DNA of 64,000 nt. Source: Enhydrobacter sp. GTDB lineage: Bacteria; Pseudomonadota; Alphaproteobacteria; Reyranellales; Reyranellaceae. Positions 1-7,804 of the stretch are shown here, one piece after another. Position 1 is the first letter of the stretch. Every line of letters begins with the position of its first letter. The translations under genes and the position numbers were made by a program. The notes beneath the pieces were generated by a model. It did not search any database and was not told the DNA's origin. It saw nothing but the letters and a program-made list of their open reading frames with translations. The DNA lies in assembly GCA_025808875.1 (NCBI GenBank), contig CP075528.1, forward strand, positions 992,001-1,056,000. The letters are read 5' to 3'.

Positions 1-314
1 TCGCCCGGCACCTCTTGCCATGCCGCCTGGCCCTTGTTGTCGCCGAAGGCGATCTGGCGGTTGGGATCCTGCCCGGCGAGGAAGATGCCCCAGCGATAGT
101 CCGGCATCTTCACGTGGCCAAAATTGGCCCAGCCGTTGGCGTCGACCGACACGGCGGTGCGCAGGTAGACGTCGAAGTTCGACGTGCCGTCCGGTCCCAT
201 GCCCTTCCACCAGTCGAGGAAACGCGGCTGCCAGTTTTCCAGCGCGCGCTGCAGGCGGCGGTCGCTGGCGAGGTCGACGTTGTTAGGGATGAGTTGGCTG
301 TAGTCGATGGCCAT
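1..314 (-). CDS. boxB: BoxB, benzoyl-CoA 2,3-epoxidase oxygenase component (5' part only)
   Basis: BoxB is the di-iron oxygenase that, with the reductase BoxA, epoxidises benzoyl-CoA in the aerobic box pathway. Only the first ~104 residues are in the window; the gene runs off the left edge. The translation starts MAIDYSQLIPNNVDL and contains the block MPDYRWGIFL, which I recognise from BoxB N-termini. The ATG lies 11 bases after the boxC stop on the same strand, so boxC-boxB is one transcript. The metal ligands are outside the window. The assignment rests on family recall plus the boxC neighbour and is fairly secure. Confidence 0.88.
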   Translation of the reverse strand, partial: MAIDYSQLIPNNVDLASDRRLQRALENWQPRFLDWWKGMGPDGTSNFDVYLRTAVSVDANGWANFGHVKMPDYRWGIFLAGQDPNRQIAFGDNKGQAAWQEVPG

Positions 315-325
315 GATGGGTCTCC

Positions 326-1990
326 TCAAGCCCGCTTCCGGTCGTATTTGGATTGCTTGCCCGTGCCATAGAGCTTCAGCGCGCCCTCAGGGCCGGTGGC
401 GTTGGGGCGCTGGAAGATCCAGTTCTGCCACGCCGAGAGGCGGGCGAAGATCTTGGTCTCCATGGTCTCCGGCCCGGCGAAGCGCAGGTTCGCCTCCATG
501 CCGATCAGGCCGTCGGGCGAGAAGCCGGCGCGCTCCTCGATGGCGAGCCGCACTTCGTCCTCCCAGTCGATGTCGTCGGGGATGAAAGTGATGAGGCCGA
601 GTTCCTCCGCGGCTTCGGCGTCGAGCGCTTCGCCGATCTCTTCCTTCAATTCGTCGACATGCGCGGGCTCGGCCAGGAAGCGTGTGGCGAGCCGCGTCAG
701 GCCGTTGCCCATGGGGTAGGGGCCGAAATTCATGCTGGTCAACCGAATGGCGGCCGCCGGCTGGTTGGAGCCTGCGAAGGTGCCGTCCAGCATGTACGAA
801 CGGTCGGCCGCCAGCACGAGTTCGAACAGCGAGCCGGCGAAGCAGGAACCCGGCTCGACCAGCGCGATCAGGCTACGCGAGCTGACATCGAGCCGCTTCA
901 GCGTGCGCTTCCAGTAGAGCACGATCTCGCGCACCAGCCAGTGCGCGCTCTCCCTGGCGAGCAGCGCGTCATGGGCCTCGACCAGCGCGACGTCGCCCTG
1001 GCTCGCCAGCACCCAGGTGCCGATCTCGGTCTCGTTGAGCCGCAGATGCATCATCGCATCGTCAAGGTCGCGCGCCAGCGCCAGCGGCCAGAACGCCGCG
1101 CCTTGCGCCTGGATGCCGGCGGCGTCGGTGGGTGGCGCTCCGGCGGGACCATTCACGCGCAGGCGTGCGGCCCGCTGGGTGCGGTCAATCTCGACGCTGA
1201 GCGTGCCGTAGCGGATGGCGTCGCCGTCGATCGTGCGTTCGACCTGCGGCAGCGCGATCCCCTTGGCGTCGTTCGGTCGTTTCGACTTGGTCGCGATGTC
1301 CTCGGCAATCTTCCTGGTTTCGTCAGCGAGCTTGCTGGGCGGCACCAGCCTGTCGATCAACCGCCACTGCTGGGCGCGCTTGCCGCGCACGCCTTCTGCG
1401 GTGGTGCAGAAGAAGTCGGCGTGGTCGCGCCGCACCAGGCGCTTGTCGACCAGCCGCGTCAGGCCGCCGGTGCCCGGCAGCACGGCGAGCAGCGGCAGTT
1501 CGGGCAGCGACACGGCGCTCGAGCCGTCGTCGGCCAGTAGGATCTGCTCGCAGGCCAGCGCCAGCTCGTAGCCGCCGCCCGCGGCGATCCCGTTGATAGA
1601 GCAGATGTAGCTCTGCCCCGAGTTCTGCGAGGCATCCTCGATGGCCAGCCGCGTCTCGTTGGTGAACTTGCAGAAGTTCACCTTGTGGTCATGCGAGCTC
1701 AGCCCGAGCATGTTGATGTTGGCGCCCGAGCAGAAGATGCGATCGCGCTGGCTGCGGATCACCACGGCGCCGATTTCCGGATGCTCGAAGCGCAGGCGCT
1801 GCACCGCATCGGCGAGCTCGATGTCGACGCCGAGATCGTAGCTGTTGAGTTTCAGCTTGTAGCCGGGCCGCAGGCCGCCATCCTCGTTCACGTCCATCGT
1901 CAGATAGGCGACCGGTCCCTCGAAGGAGAGCTTCCAGTGGCGGTAGCGATCGGGCGATGTGCGGAAGTCGATGGGCGCGGCTTCAGCCAT
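326..1990 (-). CDS. boxC: BoxC, 2,3-epoxybenzoyl-CoA dihydrolase
   Basis: This enzyme opens the ring of 2,3-epoxybenzoyl-CoA to a semialdehyde-CoA plus formate in the aerobic benzoyl-CoA (box) pathway. The 554-aa length fits the family. It is a crotonase-fold protein: SGAN (about residues 88-91) and NGIAAGGGYELA (about 133-144) form the CoA oxyanion-hole region, and a second, degenerate crotonase-like half follows. The start MAEAAPIDFRTSPDRYRHWK is typical, and an AGGAAA ribosome site sits just upstream of the ATG. It is the first gene of the minus-strand box transcript and diverges from the GNAT/Rrf2 genes across an 87-bp AT-rich gap. Function is assigned by family recognition. Confidence 0.92.
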   Translation of the reverse strand: MAEAAPIDFRTSPDRYRHWKLSFEGPVAYLTMDVNEDGGLRPGYKLKLNSYDLGVDIELADAVQRLRFEHPEIGAVVIRSQRDRIFCSGANINMLGLSSHDHKVNFCKFTNETRLAIEDASQNSGQSYICSINGIAAGGGYELALACEQILLADDGSSAVSLPELPLLAVLPGTGGLTRLVDKRLVRRDHADFFCTTAEGVRGKRAQQWRLIDRLVPPSKLADETRKIAEDIATKSKRPNDAKGIALPQVERTIDGDAIRYGTLSVEIDRTQRAARLRVNGPAGAPPTDAAGIQAQGAAFWPLALARDLDDAMMHLRLNETEIGTWVLASQGDVALVEAHDALLARESAHWLVREIVLYWKRTLKRLDVSSRSLIALVEPGSCFAGSLFELVLAADRSYMLDGTFAGSNQPAAAIRLTSMNFGPYPMGNGLTRLATRFLAEPAHVDELKEEIGEALDAEAAEELGLITFIPDDIDWEDEVRLAIEERAGFSPDGLIGMEANLRFAGPETMETKIFARLSAWQNWIFQRPNATGPEGALKLYGTGKQSKYDRKRA

Positions 1991-2011
1991 GGCGTTTCCT
2001 GTTTAGAATTC

Positions 2012-2039
2012 GAGTAATTCGGTACTCAAATACGTATTT
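2012..2039. promoter_or_regulatory. Palindromic candidate operator between boxC and the GNAT/Rrf2 genes
   Basis: The divergent 87-bp gap is much more AT-rich than its surroundings. It holds GAGTA-6 nt-TACTC (2012-2027) followed at once by a perfect 12-bp palindrome AAATACGTATTT (2028-2039). Two adjacent inverted repeats between divergent genes are typical of a regulator binding site. The Rrf2-like protein at 2497-2901 is the nearest candidate binder, but that pairing is only inferred. Confidence 0.45.
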
Positions 2040-2077
2040 ACTTTCCGAGTCGCAAGGGCATTCTTAATCCAACGCCG

Positions 2078-2500
2078 ATGGTCGCCATTCGTCCCGCCCA
2101 AGCCTCTGATTTGCCGGCCGTTTCCGCCCTGGATGCCCGGCTGACGGGGACCGACAAGCCCGACTACTGGCAGTTCATGCTCGATGTTCCCGAGCGTCAT
2201 TTCCTGGTGGCAAAGACAGAGAAGGGCGTCCTCGCGGGATTCATTGCCGGCGAGGTGCGTGCCTGGGAGTTCGGCCAGCCGGCGGCGGGCTGGGTGTTCG
2301 CCATCCAGATCGAGCCCAGGCAGCGCCTCAAGGGCGTCGGCACGGCGCTGTTCGACGCGCTGGTCGAGCGCTTCAAGGCGGCGGGCGTGACGCGCGTGCG
2401 CACGCTGGTCGATCGCCGGGATCATCTGATCCTGTCCTTCTTCCGCGCCCAGGGCATGGTGGCGGGCCCGTCGCTGCAGCTCGACAAGGACGTCTCGTGA
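2078..2500 (+). CDS. GNAT family N-acetyltransferase
   Basis: A 140-aa single-domain GNAT protein that probably transfers an acyl group from acyl-CoA to an amine of unknown identity. The acetyl-CoA loop (motif A) is visible as QRLKGVGTALFDAL at about residues 86-99, preceded by the strand VFAIQIEP. The N-terminus MVAIRPAQASDLPAV is the usual GNAT beginning. It diverges from boxC, and its stop overlaps the GTG start of the Rrf2 gene by 4 bases, so the two are translationally coupled. That coupling hints at a link to aromatic-acid metabolism, for instance control of an acyl-CoA pool, but the substrate cannot be read from sequence. Confidence 0.8.
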   Translation: MVAIRPAQASDLPAVSALDARLTGTDKPDYWQFMLDVPERHFLVAKTEKGVLAGFIAGEVRAWEFGQPAAGWVFAIQIEPRQRLKGVGTALFDALVERFKAAGVTRVRTLVDRRDHLILSFFRAQGMVAGPSLQLDKDVS

Positions 2501-2901
2501 AGCTGCAGACCGCGACACGGTTGGGTCTCTACGCGGCGCTCGAATTGGCGCGCGATCCGAAGCGCACACTGTCGGTCGGCGAGCTTGCCAGCCGCTTCGA
2601 CGTCTCGGCGCATCACCTCGCCAAGGTGCTGCGCACGCTGGCCAGTGCGGGCCTGTTGGAAGGAGAGCGCGGAGCTTCGGGCGGATATCGATTCGTGGGC
2701 AATCGCAAGCGCACGACGCTCATGGATATCGTCGCCCTGTTCGAGCCGGCTCCCGGCAGCCGGCCGAAGGAAGCGGGCGAGGACACCGACATCGGCACTG
2801 CCCTGCGGCTCGTCCTGGTCGAGATCGACGAAATCGCCGAGGCGACGTTGCGATCGATCAGCCTGGAGACGATGCTGTCCAGCGTCAGGAAGTCGGTTTG
2901 A
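2497..2901 (+). CDS. Rrf2-type transcriptional regulator
   Basis: A 134-aa winged helix-turn-helix protein of the Rrf2 type. The N-terminal MKLQTATRLGLYAALELA and the HTH block SVGELASRFDVSAHHLAKVLRTLASAG, with the wing GERGASGGYRF, match the family. The three conserved cysteines that bind Fe-S in IscR/NsrR members are absent, so it probably senses something else. It starts at GTG inside the GNAT stop (GTGA overlap) and is followed by the HAD gene with a 1-base TGATG overlap. It is a possible regulator of the divergent box genes through the palindromes at 2012-2039; that role is inference. Confidence 0.82.
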   Translation: MKLQTATRLGLYAALELARDPKRTLSVGELASRFDVSAHHLAKVLRTLASAGLLEGERGASGGYRFVGNRKRTTLMDIVALFEPAPGSRPKEAGEDTDIGTALRLVLVEIDEIAEATLRSISLETMLSSVRKSV

Positions 2902-3584
2902 TGTTGTCCCGTCCCGTGGCGGCCGTGGTGTTCGACATGGACGGTCTGCTGTTCGACACCGAATCGCTTTACGAGAAGGCATTGTTCACCGCGGCGGCGG
3001 AGATCGGTTGCGAGATGGATGCCGACTCGTTTCAGGCCATGGTGGGCACGCCGTGGCCCGACACGCGACGGCGCCTCCTCGGGCGGTATGGCGCCGGCTA
3101 CCCGGCCGATCGACTGGTCGAGATCTGGGTGGCCCATTTCAAGCTCCTCGCCGATCGCGAACTGACGTTGAAGCCCGGCGCACTCGAGTTGTTGACCTGG
3201 CTGGACGAACTCGCCCTGCCGCGAGCCATCGCGACATCGTCCTCGCATGCCACCGTGCGCCATCATCTTGCCGCCCACGGCCTCGGGGACCGTTTTCACG
3301 CAATCGTCGCCGAGGGCGACTATGCCATGGGCAAACCCGCACCCGAGCCTTTCCTGCGTGTAGCGGAAAGACTCGGAGTCGATCCGCGCGATTGCCTTGC
3401 CCTGGAAGATTCTCCCAATGGCGTTCGTTCCGCCGCCGCGGCCGGCATGATGACCGTCATGGTGCCCGACCGCGTCCGGCCGACGCAGGAGATCGCCCGG
3501 CTGTGCCTGATCCTGGCAAGCCTCCACGAAGTCGTGGCGCTTATCTCGTCCAGCCGTCCCGCGTCTGCGGCAGCTTCTTCTTGA
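2901..3584 (+). CDS. HAD-superfamily hydrolase (beta-phosphoglucomutase/phosphatase-like)
   Basis: A 227-aa HAD hydrolase that probably acts on a small phosphorylated metabolite. Motif I is VVFDMDGLLFDTE near residue 12 (nucleophile Asp, second Asp acid/base), motif II is ATSSSHATV, and motif III/IV is ALEDSPNGVRSAAAAGM. The helical cap between motifs I and II is of the beta-phosphoglucomutase/GPH kind. An in-frame TTG lies one codon before; ATG at 2901 is preferred because it gives a TGATG junction with the Rrf2 stop. The 3' end overlaps the convergent acyl-CoA dehydrogenase gene by 44 bases, so the last ~14 residues are constrained by both genes. Substrate unknown. Confidence 0.85.
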   Translation: MLSRPVAAVVFDMDGLLFDTESLYEKALFTAAAEIGCEMDADSFQAMVGTPWPDTRRRLLGRYGAGYPADRLVEIWVAHFKLLADRELTLKPGALELLTWLDELALPRAIATSSSHATVRHHLAAHGLGDRFHAIVAEGDYAMGKPAPEPFLRVAERLGVDPRDCLALEDSPNGVRSAAAAGMMTVMVPDRVRPTQEIARLCLILASLHEVVALISSSRPASAAASS

Positions 3585-4731
3585 GGAGGGCGCTGGCCAC
3601 GACGTTGCGTAGCACCTCCGCGGTGCCGCCGCCGATCGTGAACATGCGCACGTCGCGCGCCATGCGCTCGAGCGGCAGCTCGCGGCTGTAGCCACGGGCG
3701 CCGAAGAACTGCAGCGCGTCATTCACCACCTGGATCGCGCTTTCGGAGGTGAAGACCTTTGCCTGTGCGGCGAGCAGCATGTCGGGAAAGCCGCCCTCGC
3801 CCGAGCGCGCGGCGTCATAGACCAGCGCCTGCGCGGCCCGGAGTTTGATCGACATGTCGGCCAGCTTCCATTGCAGGCCCTGGAACTCGTTGATCGGCCT
3901 GCCGAATTGACGGCGCTCCTCCGACCAGTCGAGTGCCAGCCGATAGGCGCCCTCGGCGATGCCGAGAGCCACGGTGGCGGCGCCCACGCGCTGGCTGTTG
4001 TAGGCGGTCATCAGGTCGGCGAAGCCCTTCTTGAGGCCGCGCGGCGGCATGACGAGCGCCGACGGCGGCAGCTCCATCTCCTCGAAGTCGATCACCGCCT
4101 CGGGAATGCCGCGCAGCCCCATGGTCGGCTCGCGCTTGGTGATCTTGAGTCCTTGTGTCTCGTCCCGAATGGCGAGGAAGCCGCCGATGCCCTCGAAATC
4201 GCCTTTCTCGTCGTAGACCTTGGCGAAGATCAAATGCAGCCGCGAGACGCCGCCGCCGGTGATCCAGTGCTTGCGGCCGTTCACGACATAGCGGTTGCCC
4301 TTCTTGTCGGCGCGCGTGGTCATGCCGTTGGCATCGGAACCGGCCTCGGGCTCGGTGATGCAGATGGCGGGCTTGTCGCCCGCCAGCACCATCGAGGCGG
4401 CGAGCTTCTTCTGCTCATCCGAGCCGTAGGCCATGACGGCGCTGATCGCGCCCATGTTGGTCTCGACGGCGATGCGGCCGGTGACGGCGCAGGCGGCGGA
4501 CAGCGCCTCGATCACCAGTACCGCGTCGAGCCATGTCTTGCCTTGGCCGCCATATTGCCGGGGGATCGTGAGGCCGAGCAGCCCGGCATCCTTCAGCAGC
4601 TCGACATTGTCCCAGGGATACTGCTCGGTGCGGTCGACCTCGGCGGCACGCCGGGCGACGGGACCGCTGGCGAGCTCGCGGACGCGGGCCTGCAGCTTGA
4701 TCTGGTCGGCGGAGAGGGCGGAGACGCTCAT
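3541..4731 (-). CDS. Acyl-CoA dehydrogenase
   Basis: A 396-aa FAD-dependent acyl-CoA dehydrogenase that oxidises an acyl-CoA to the 2-enoyl-CoA. Family blocks seen are the N-terminal helical domain, AICITEPEAGSDANGM (flavin/substrate loop), RKHWITGG, the helix EERRQFGRPINEFQGLQW, and a C-terminal ARDVRMFTIGGGTAEV carrying the FAD loop. The start MSVSALSADQIKLQ at 4731 is chosen; a longer frame extends upstream, but its residues do not look like this family and would run into the cyclase gene. It lies 4 bases after the cyclase stop on the same strand. Chain length or branching of the substrate is not readable. Confidence 0.9.
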   Translation of the reverse strand: MSVSALSADQIKLQARVRELASGPVARRAAEVDRTEQYPWDNVELLKDAGLLGLTIPRQYGGQGKTWLDAVLVIEALSAACAVTGRIAVETNMGAISAVMAYGSDEQKKLAASMVLAGDKPAICITEPEAGSDANGMTTRADKKGNRYVVNGRKHWITGGGVSRLHLIFAKVYDEKGDFEGIGGFLAIRDETQGLKITKREPTMGLRGIPEAVIDFEEMELPPSALVMPPRGLKKGFADLMTAYNSQRVGAATVALGIAEGAYRLALDWSEERRQFGRPINEFQGLQWKLADMSIKLRAAQALVYDAARSGEGGFPDMLLAAQAKVFTSESAIQVVNDALQFFGARGYSRELPLERMARDVRMFTIGGGTAEVLRNVVASALLKKKLPQTRDGWTR

Positions 4732-4735
4732 GAAC

Positions 4736-6244
4736 TCATTCCTTGGCGGCTGGGACTTGGCGAAGGGGATCGATGCTGAAGATGGCGACCTGGTCGGTGC
4801 GTCCGCGTACCAGCACCGTGCCGAGCGGCATGAACGCGAAAACATCGCCGCAGGCCGCCCGCGTGCTTTCGGAGACCAGGATGCGTGTGTCGTGCTGCTT
4901 GTTCAACTCTTCCAGCCGCGCCGCGAGATTTACGGTGTCGCCCAGCAGGGTGAAGCTCAGCCGCTGACCGGCGCCGACCGACCCGCCGATGACGGCGCCG
5001 GTGCTGATGCCGATACGCGTCGCGAAGGCGACGCCTTGGTCGCCGAAGGTGCGTCCGCCGACGGCGCGCTGGATGTCGATGGCGGCGCGCACCGCGCAGG
5101 TCGCGTGATCGGCACAGGCGAGAGGCATGTTGAACGAGGCGAACAGGCCATCGCCGATGAAGGTGTTGACCACGCCGCCGTGGGCGCGGATCGGCTCGAG
5201 GACGGTCTCGAGATACTCGTTGAGGCCTGCAACCAGTTCATGCGGGGCGAGATACTCGGCGATGGTCGTGAAGCCCGCGATGTCGGTAAACAGGATGGTA
5301 GCCTCGCCGGTCTCGCCGGCTAGTACACCCTGTCCCTGCCGACGCAGGATGGTGGCGGCCACGTTCTCGTCGACGTATCGGCCGAAGGTCTCGCGGATCC
5401 GCTCGCGCTCGCGCAGGCCCTCGACCATGTCGTTGAACTGGCCGGTCAACTGGCCGACCTCGTCGTTGGAGGTGACGGGCACGCGTTGGCTCAGGTCGCC
5501 TTCGGCCACCTTGCCCATCGCGGCCGACAGGTTGCGGATCGGCCGCAGCAGCGAGCGGGTGATGAAGAACACCGTGATGGCCACGCCCATCAGGGCGACG
5601 GCGGCGTTGTTGCTGATCTCGAACTGTAGCCGCTCACCCTCGTAGGAAAAGAGATCGACGATGATGGCGATCAGCGGCGCGATGGAGATTACGCCCAGAC
5701 CGACCAGCAGCTTGAAACGGTAGCGGCCGAAGAACAGGCCCAGATTGCGTCCGTAGCGTTCGAGGATGAAGGAGCAGAGGTCGGCGAGATAGTCGCTCAC
5801 CGCGAAGTAGGTATAGGTGAAGTAGAAGATCGGCAGGATGACGGTGAGGGCGATGAAGTCGGCAAGCGCCGGGCGCGGCACATGGCTGTCAGGCAATTCG
5901 AGCAAGTAGCTGGACCCCAGCCGGAACAGGGTGAGAATCAGCACGAGCAGGAAGACATGCTGCGACGTCAGCAGCGGAAGCTGCGTCAGGCGTCGCTGCG
6001 CGTCCTCGAAGTTCGTCTCGCCCTTGAGGTAGCGCTCGATCGGCCGAAAGCGCAGCGACGAAACGAACCAGTTGACGCCGAGCAGCAACAGGAGCCCGCC
6101 GCCCAGCGAGCGCGGCGCGAACCACCATGCCGCCGTCATCACGATGAAGATCGATGTGAACACGAGGTCGAGCCACGCGCACGACGTCGCCGTCAGGAGA
6201 TAGCGCCGGCGGATGGCGGCGATGTCGGCGGCGGGTGCGGTCAT
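4736..6244 (-). CDS. Membrane-bound adenylate/guanylate cyclase with HAMP domain (second of a tandem pair)
   Basis: A 502-aa class III nucleotide cyclase. Several hydrophobic segments fill roughly the first 270 residues. A HAMP linker follows (LLRPIRNLSAAMGKVAEGDLSQRV), then the catalytic domain. Both metal-binding aspartates are present (LFTDIAGFT and FIGDGLFASF), as are the LLGDTVNLAARLEELN segment and its transition-state Asn/Arg. It should therefore be active and probably makes cAMP. The ATG overlaps the stop of the next cyclase upstream by 4 bases (ATGA). The longer open frame beyond 6244 lies over that cyclase and is not part of the gene. The signal sensed by the membrane part is unknown. 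Confidence 0.87.
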   Translation of the reverse strand: MTAPAADIAAIRRRYLLTATSCAWLDLVFTSIFIVMTAAWWFAPRSLGGGLLLLLGVNWFVSSLRFRPIERYLKGETNFEDAQRRLTQLPLLTSQHVFLLVLILTLFRLGSSYLLELPDSHVPRPALADFIALTVILPIFYFTYTYFAVSDYLADLCSFILERYGRNLGLFFGRYRFKLLVGLGVISIAPLIAIIVDLFSYEGERLQFEISNNAAVALMGVAITVFFITRSLLRPIRNLSAAMGKVAEGDLSQRVPVTSNDEVGQLTGQFNDMVEGLRERERIRETFGRYVDENVAATILRRQGQGVLAGETGEATILFTDIAGFTTIAEYLAPHELVAGLNEYLETVLEPIRAHGGVVNTFIGDGLFASFNMPLACADHATCAVRAAIDIQRAVGGRTFGDQGVAFATRIGISTGAVIGGSVGAGQRLSFTLLGDTVNLAARLEELNKQHDTRILVSESTRAACGDVFAFMPLGTVLVRGRTDQVAIFSIDPLRQVPAAKE

Positions 6245-7752
6245 GGCGACACGGGGGAGTAGACCACGACGTCGCCCTGATGGCCGCGCACGTCGGCTGC
6301 ACCGTGACGCCGCCAGCGGAATTCCTGGCCGGCCGCCCGCATCGCACCCTCGGTAACGAGGATCGACGTGCCGAAGGTCTTGTTGAGCTGCTCGACGCGC
6401 GAGGCGACGTTCACCGCGTCGCCCAGCAGCGTGTAGCTCAGCCAGTCCGACGTGCCGATGGTGACACCGATCACTGGCCCGGTGTTGATGCCGATCCGGG
6501 TACGGATACGAAGGCCCGAGGCGAATGTGGCGCCGGCCAGCTCCTGCTGCATCTCGATTGCCGCGCGCACCGCGGCGGCGGCATGGTCGGCGAGCGGCAA
6601 CGGCAGGTTGAAGCTCGCGAACAGGCCGTCGCCGATGCAACTGTTGACCACGCCCCTGTGGCGATGGATCACCGGAACGATGGCCGCGTAGTAGATGTTG
6701 AGGACCCGCGCCACCTCTTCCGGCGGGAGGCTTTCGGAAAGGCCGGTGAATCCTTCGATGTCGGTGAACATGAGCGTCGCTTCGGCCAGCCGGTCGGCGG
6801 CACGCCCGCGCCGCTCCTGGTTGCCCAGGATGTCGGCCGCGACGCTTTCGTGCACGTACTTGCCGAACGTGTCGCGCAGATATTGCCGCTCGGCCAGCCC
6901 TGTGACCATCTGGTTGAAGCCGCTGGTCGCATGACCGACTTCGTCGTCCGACGTCACCGGCAACCTGACCTCGAGGTCCCCGTCGGCGACCCGCTTCATG
7001 CCGTGATCGAGGCGCACGACGGCGGCCGTCAGGGCGCGCGCGATCCACAGGTAGATGGTGACCGCCCCGACGATCGAGGCGACGACGTCGACCGACGCTT
7101 CCTTGAGGAGGCGCTCGCCGTCGTAACTCGCGACGTCGGCGGCGAGCAGGATGAGCGCGGCGAAGGCGAGGAACAGCACGCCGACGCCGACCTTCCGGCT
7201 GAACGATCCCGAGAAGCGGTCGAGATTGACGCCGCGGGTGCGAAAGAGATGTACGCACAGACCTTCGAGAAAGGCACTGACGACGAAGAAGACCAGGACG
7301 ACGTTGAAGCTGGTGAGCACGACGAAAGTGGCGATGGCGTCGATCCAGGCCGGAATCTCGATCGTCGCGCCGAAGGTGATGCCGAGGCGCGGCGACAGCA
7401 GGCGCAGGGCGAGCATCGGAGCGAAGAATGCGGCGACGAGGATCGCCGAATGGCGGGGCAGACTGGCCAGCCGGTCCTGGATCTCGGCGAAGGAAGCGCG
7501 GCCATCGAGGAACCGGTGCACCGGGCGGAGCAGCACATGGGCGCCAACGCCGATCCCGGCGACGAGGAACAAGGCCGACATCGCCATCATCGGCGGCAGA
7601 ACGGGCAGGTGCGAATGAACGGTCGCGTAGACCGTCGAGGTGATCAGGTCGACGACGAACGGCACCGCCATCGCGAGGTAGTAGCGGTTGAGAATGCGGC
7701 GCGCCGTCGAATCGATCGCCCCTTTCGCCCCCGACATGTCGGCCACCGTCAT
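6241..7752 (-). CDS. Membrane-bound adenylate/guanylate cyclase with HAMP domain (first of a tandem pair)
   Basis: A 503-aa class III cyclase with the same plan as its downstream neighbour: about six hydrophobic segments, a HAMP segment (VVRLDHGMKRVADGDLEVRL) and a catalytic domain. The metal aspartates sit in MFTDIEGFT and CIGDGLFASF, followed by TLLGDAVNVASRVEQLN. The two proteins resemble each other throughout, so they look like an old tandem duplication, transcribed together and coupled by a 4-base overlap. A second in-frame ATG (MSGAKGAID, five codons in) could also be the start. Product nucleotide and input signal are not known; adenylate cyclase is most likely from the family. Confidence 0.87.
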   Translation of the reverse strand: MTVADMSGAKGAIDSTARRILNRYYLAMAVPFVVDLITSTVYATVHSHLPVLPPMMAMSALFLVAGIGVGAHVLLRPVHRFLDGRASFAEIQDRLASLPRHSAILVAAFFAPMLALRLLSPRLGITFGATIEIPAWIDAIATFVVLTSFNVVLVFFVVSAFLEGLCVHLFRTRGVNLDRFSGSFSRKVGVGVLFLAFAALILLAADVASYDGERLLKEASVDVVASIVGAVTIYLWIARALTAAVVRLDHGMKRVADGDLEVRLPVTSDDEVGHATSGFNQMVTGLAERQYLRDTFGKYVHESVAADILGNQERRGRAADRLAEATLMFTDIEGFTGLSESLPPEEVARVLNIYYAAIVPVIHRHRGVVNSCIGDGLFASFNLPLPLADHAAAAVRAAIEMQQELAGATFASGLRIRTRIGINTGPVIGVTIGTSDWLSYTLLGDAVNVASRVEQLNKTFGTSILVTEGAMRAAGQEFRWRRHGAADVRGHQGDVVVYSPVSP

Positions 7753-7774
7753 GCGGCGGGTATAGAGCGGATCG

Positions 7775-7797
7775 GGGCGGGGCGGAATGCCCCGCCC
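7775..7797 (-). terminator. Strong GC hairpin after the transglutaminase-like gene
   Basis: GGGCGGGGC and GCCCCGCCC form a perfect 9-bp stem with a 5-nt loop (stems 7775-7783 and 7789-7797). It lies 8 bases past the stop of the minus-strand gene ending at 7805 and before the cyclase operon. No long T-run follows, so it may be a Rho-assisted or processing signal. Confidence 0.55.
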
Positions 7798-7804
7798 GCG
7801 CGAT

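Noticed and set aside
2002..2029. A -35/-10 pair (TTGAGT and TCTAAA on the minus strand) for boxC
   Set aside because: Transcription would start within a few bases of the AGGAAA ribosome site, leaving almost no leader; the palindromes are the stronger signal.
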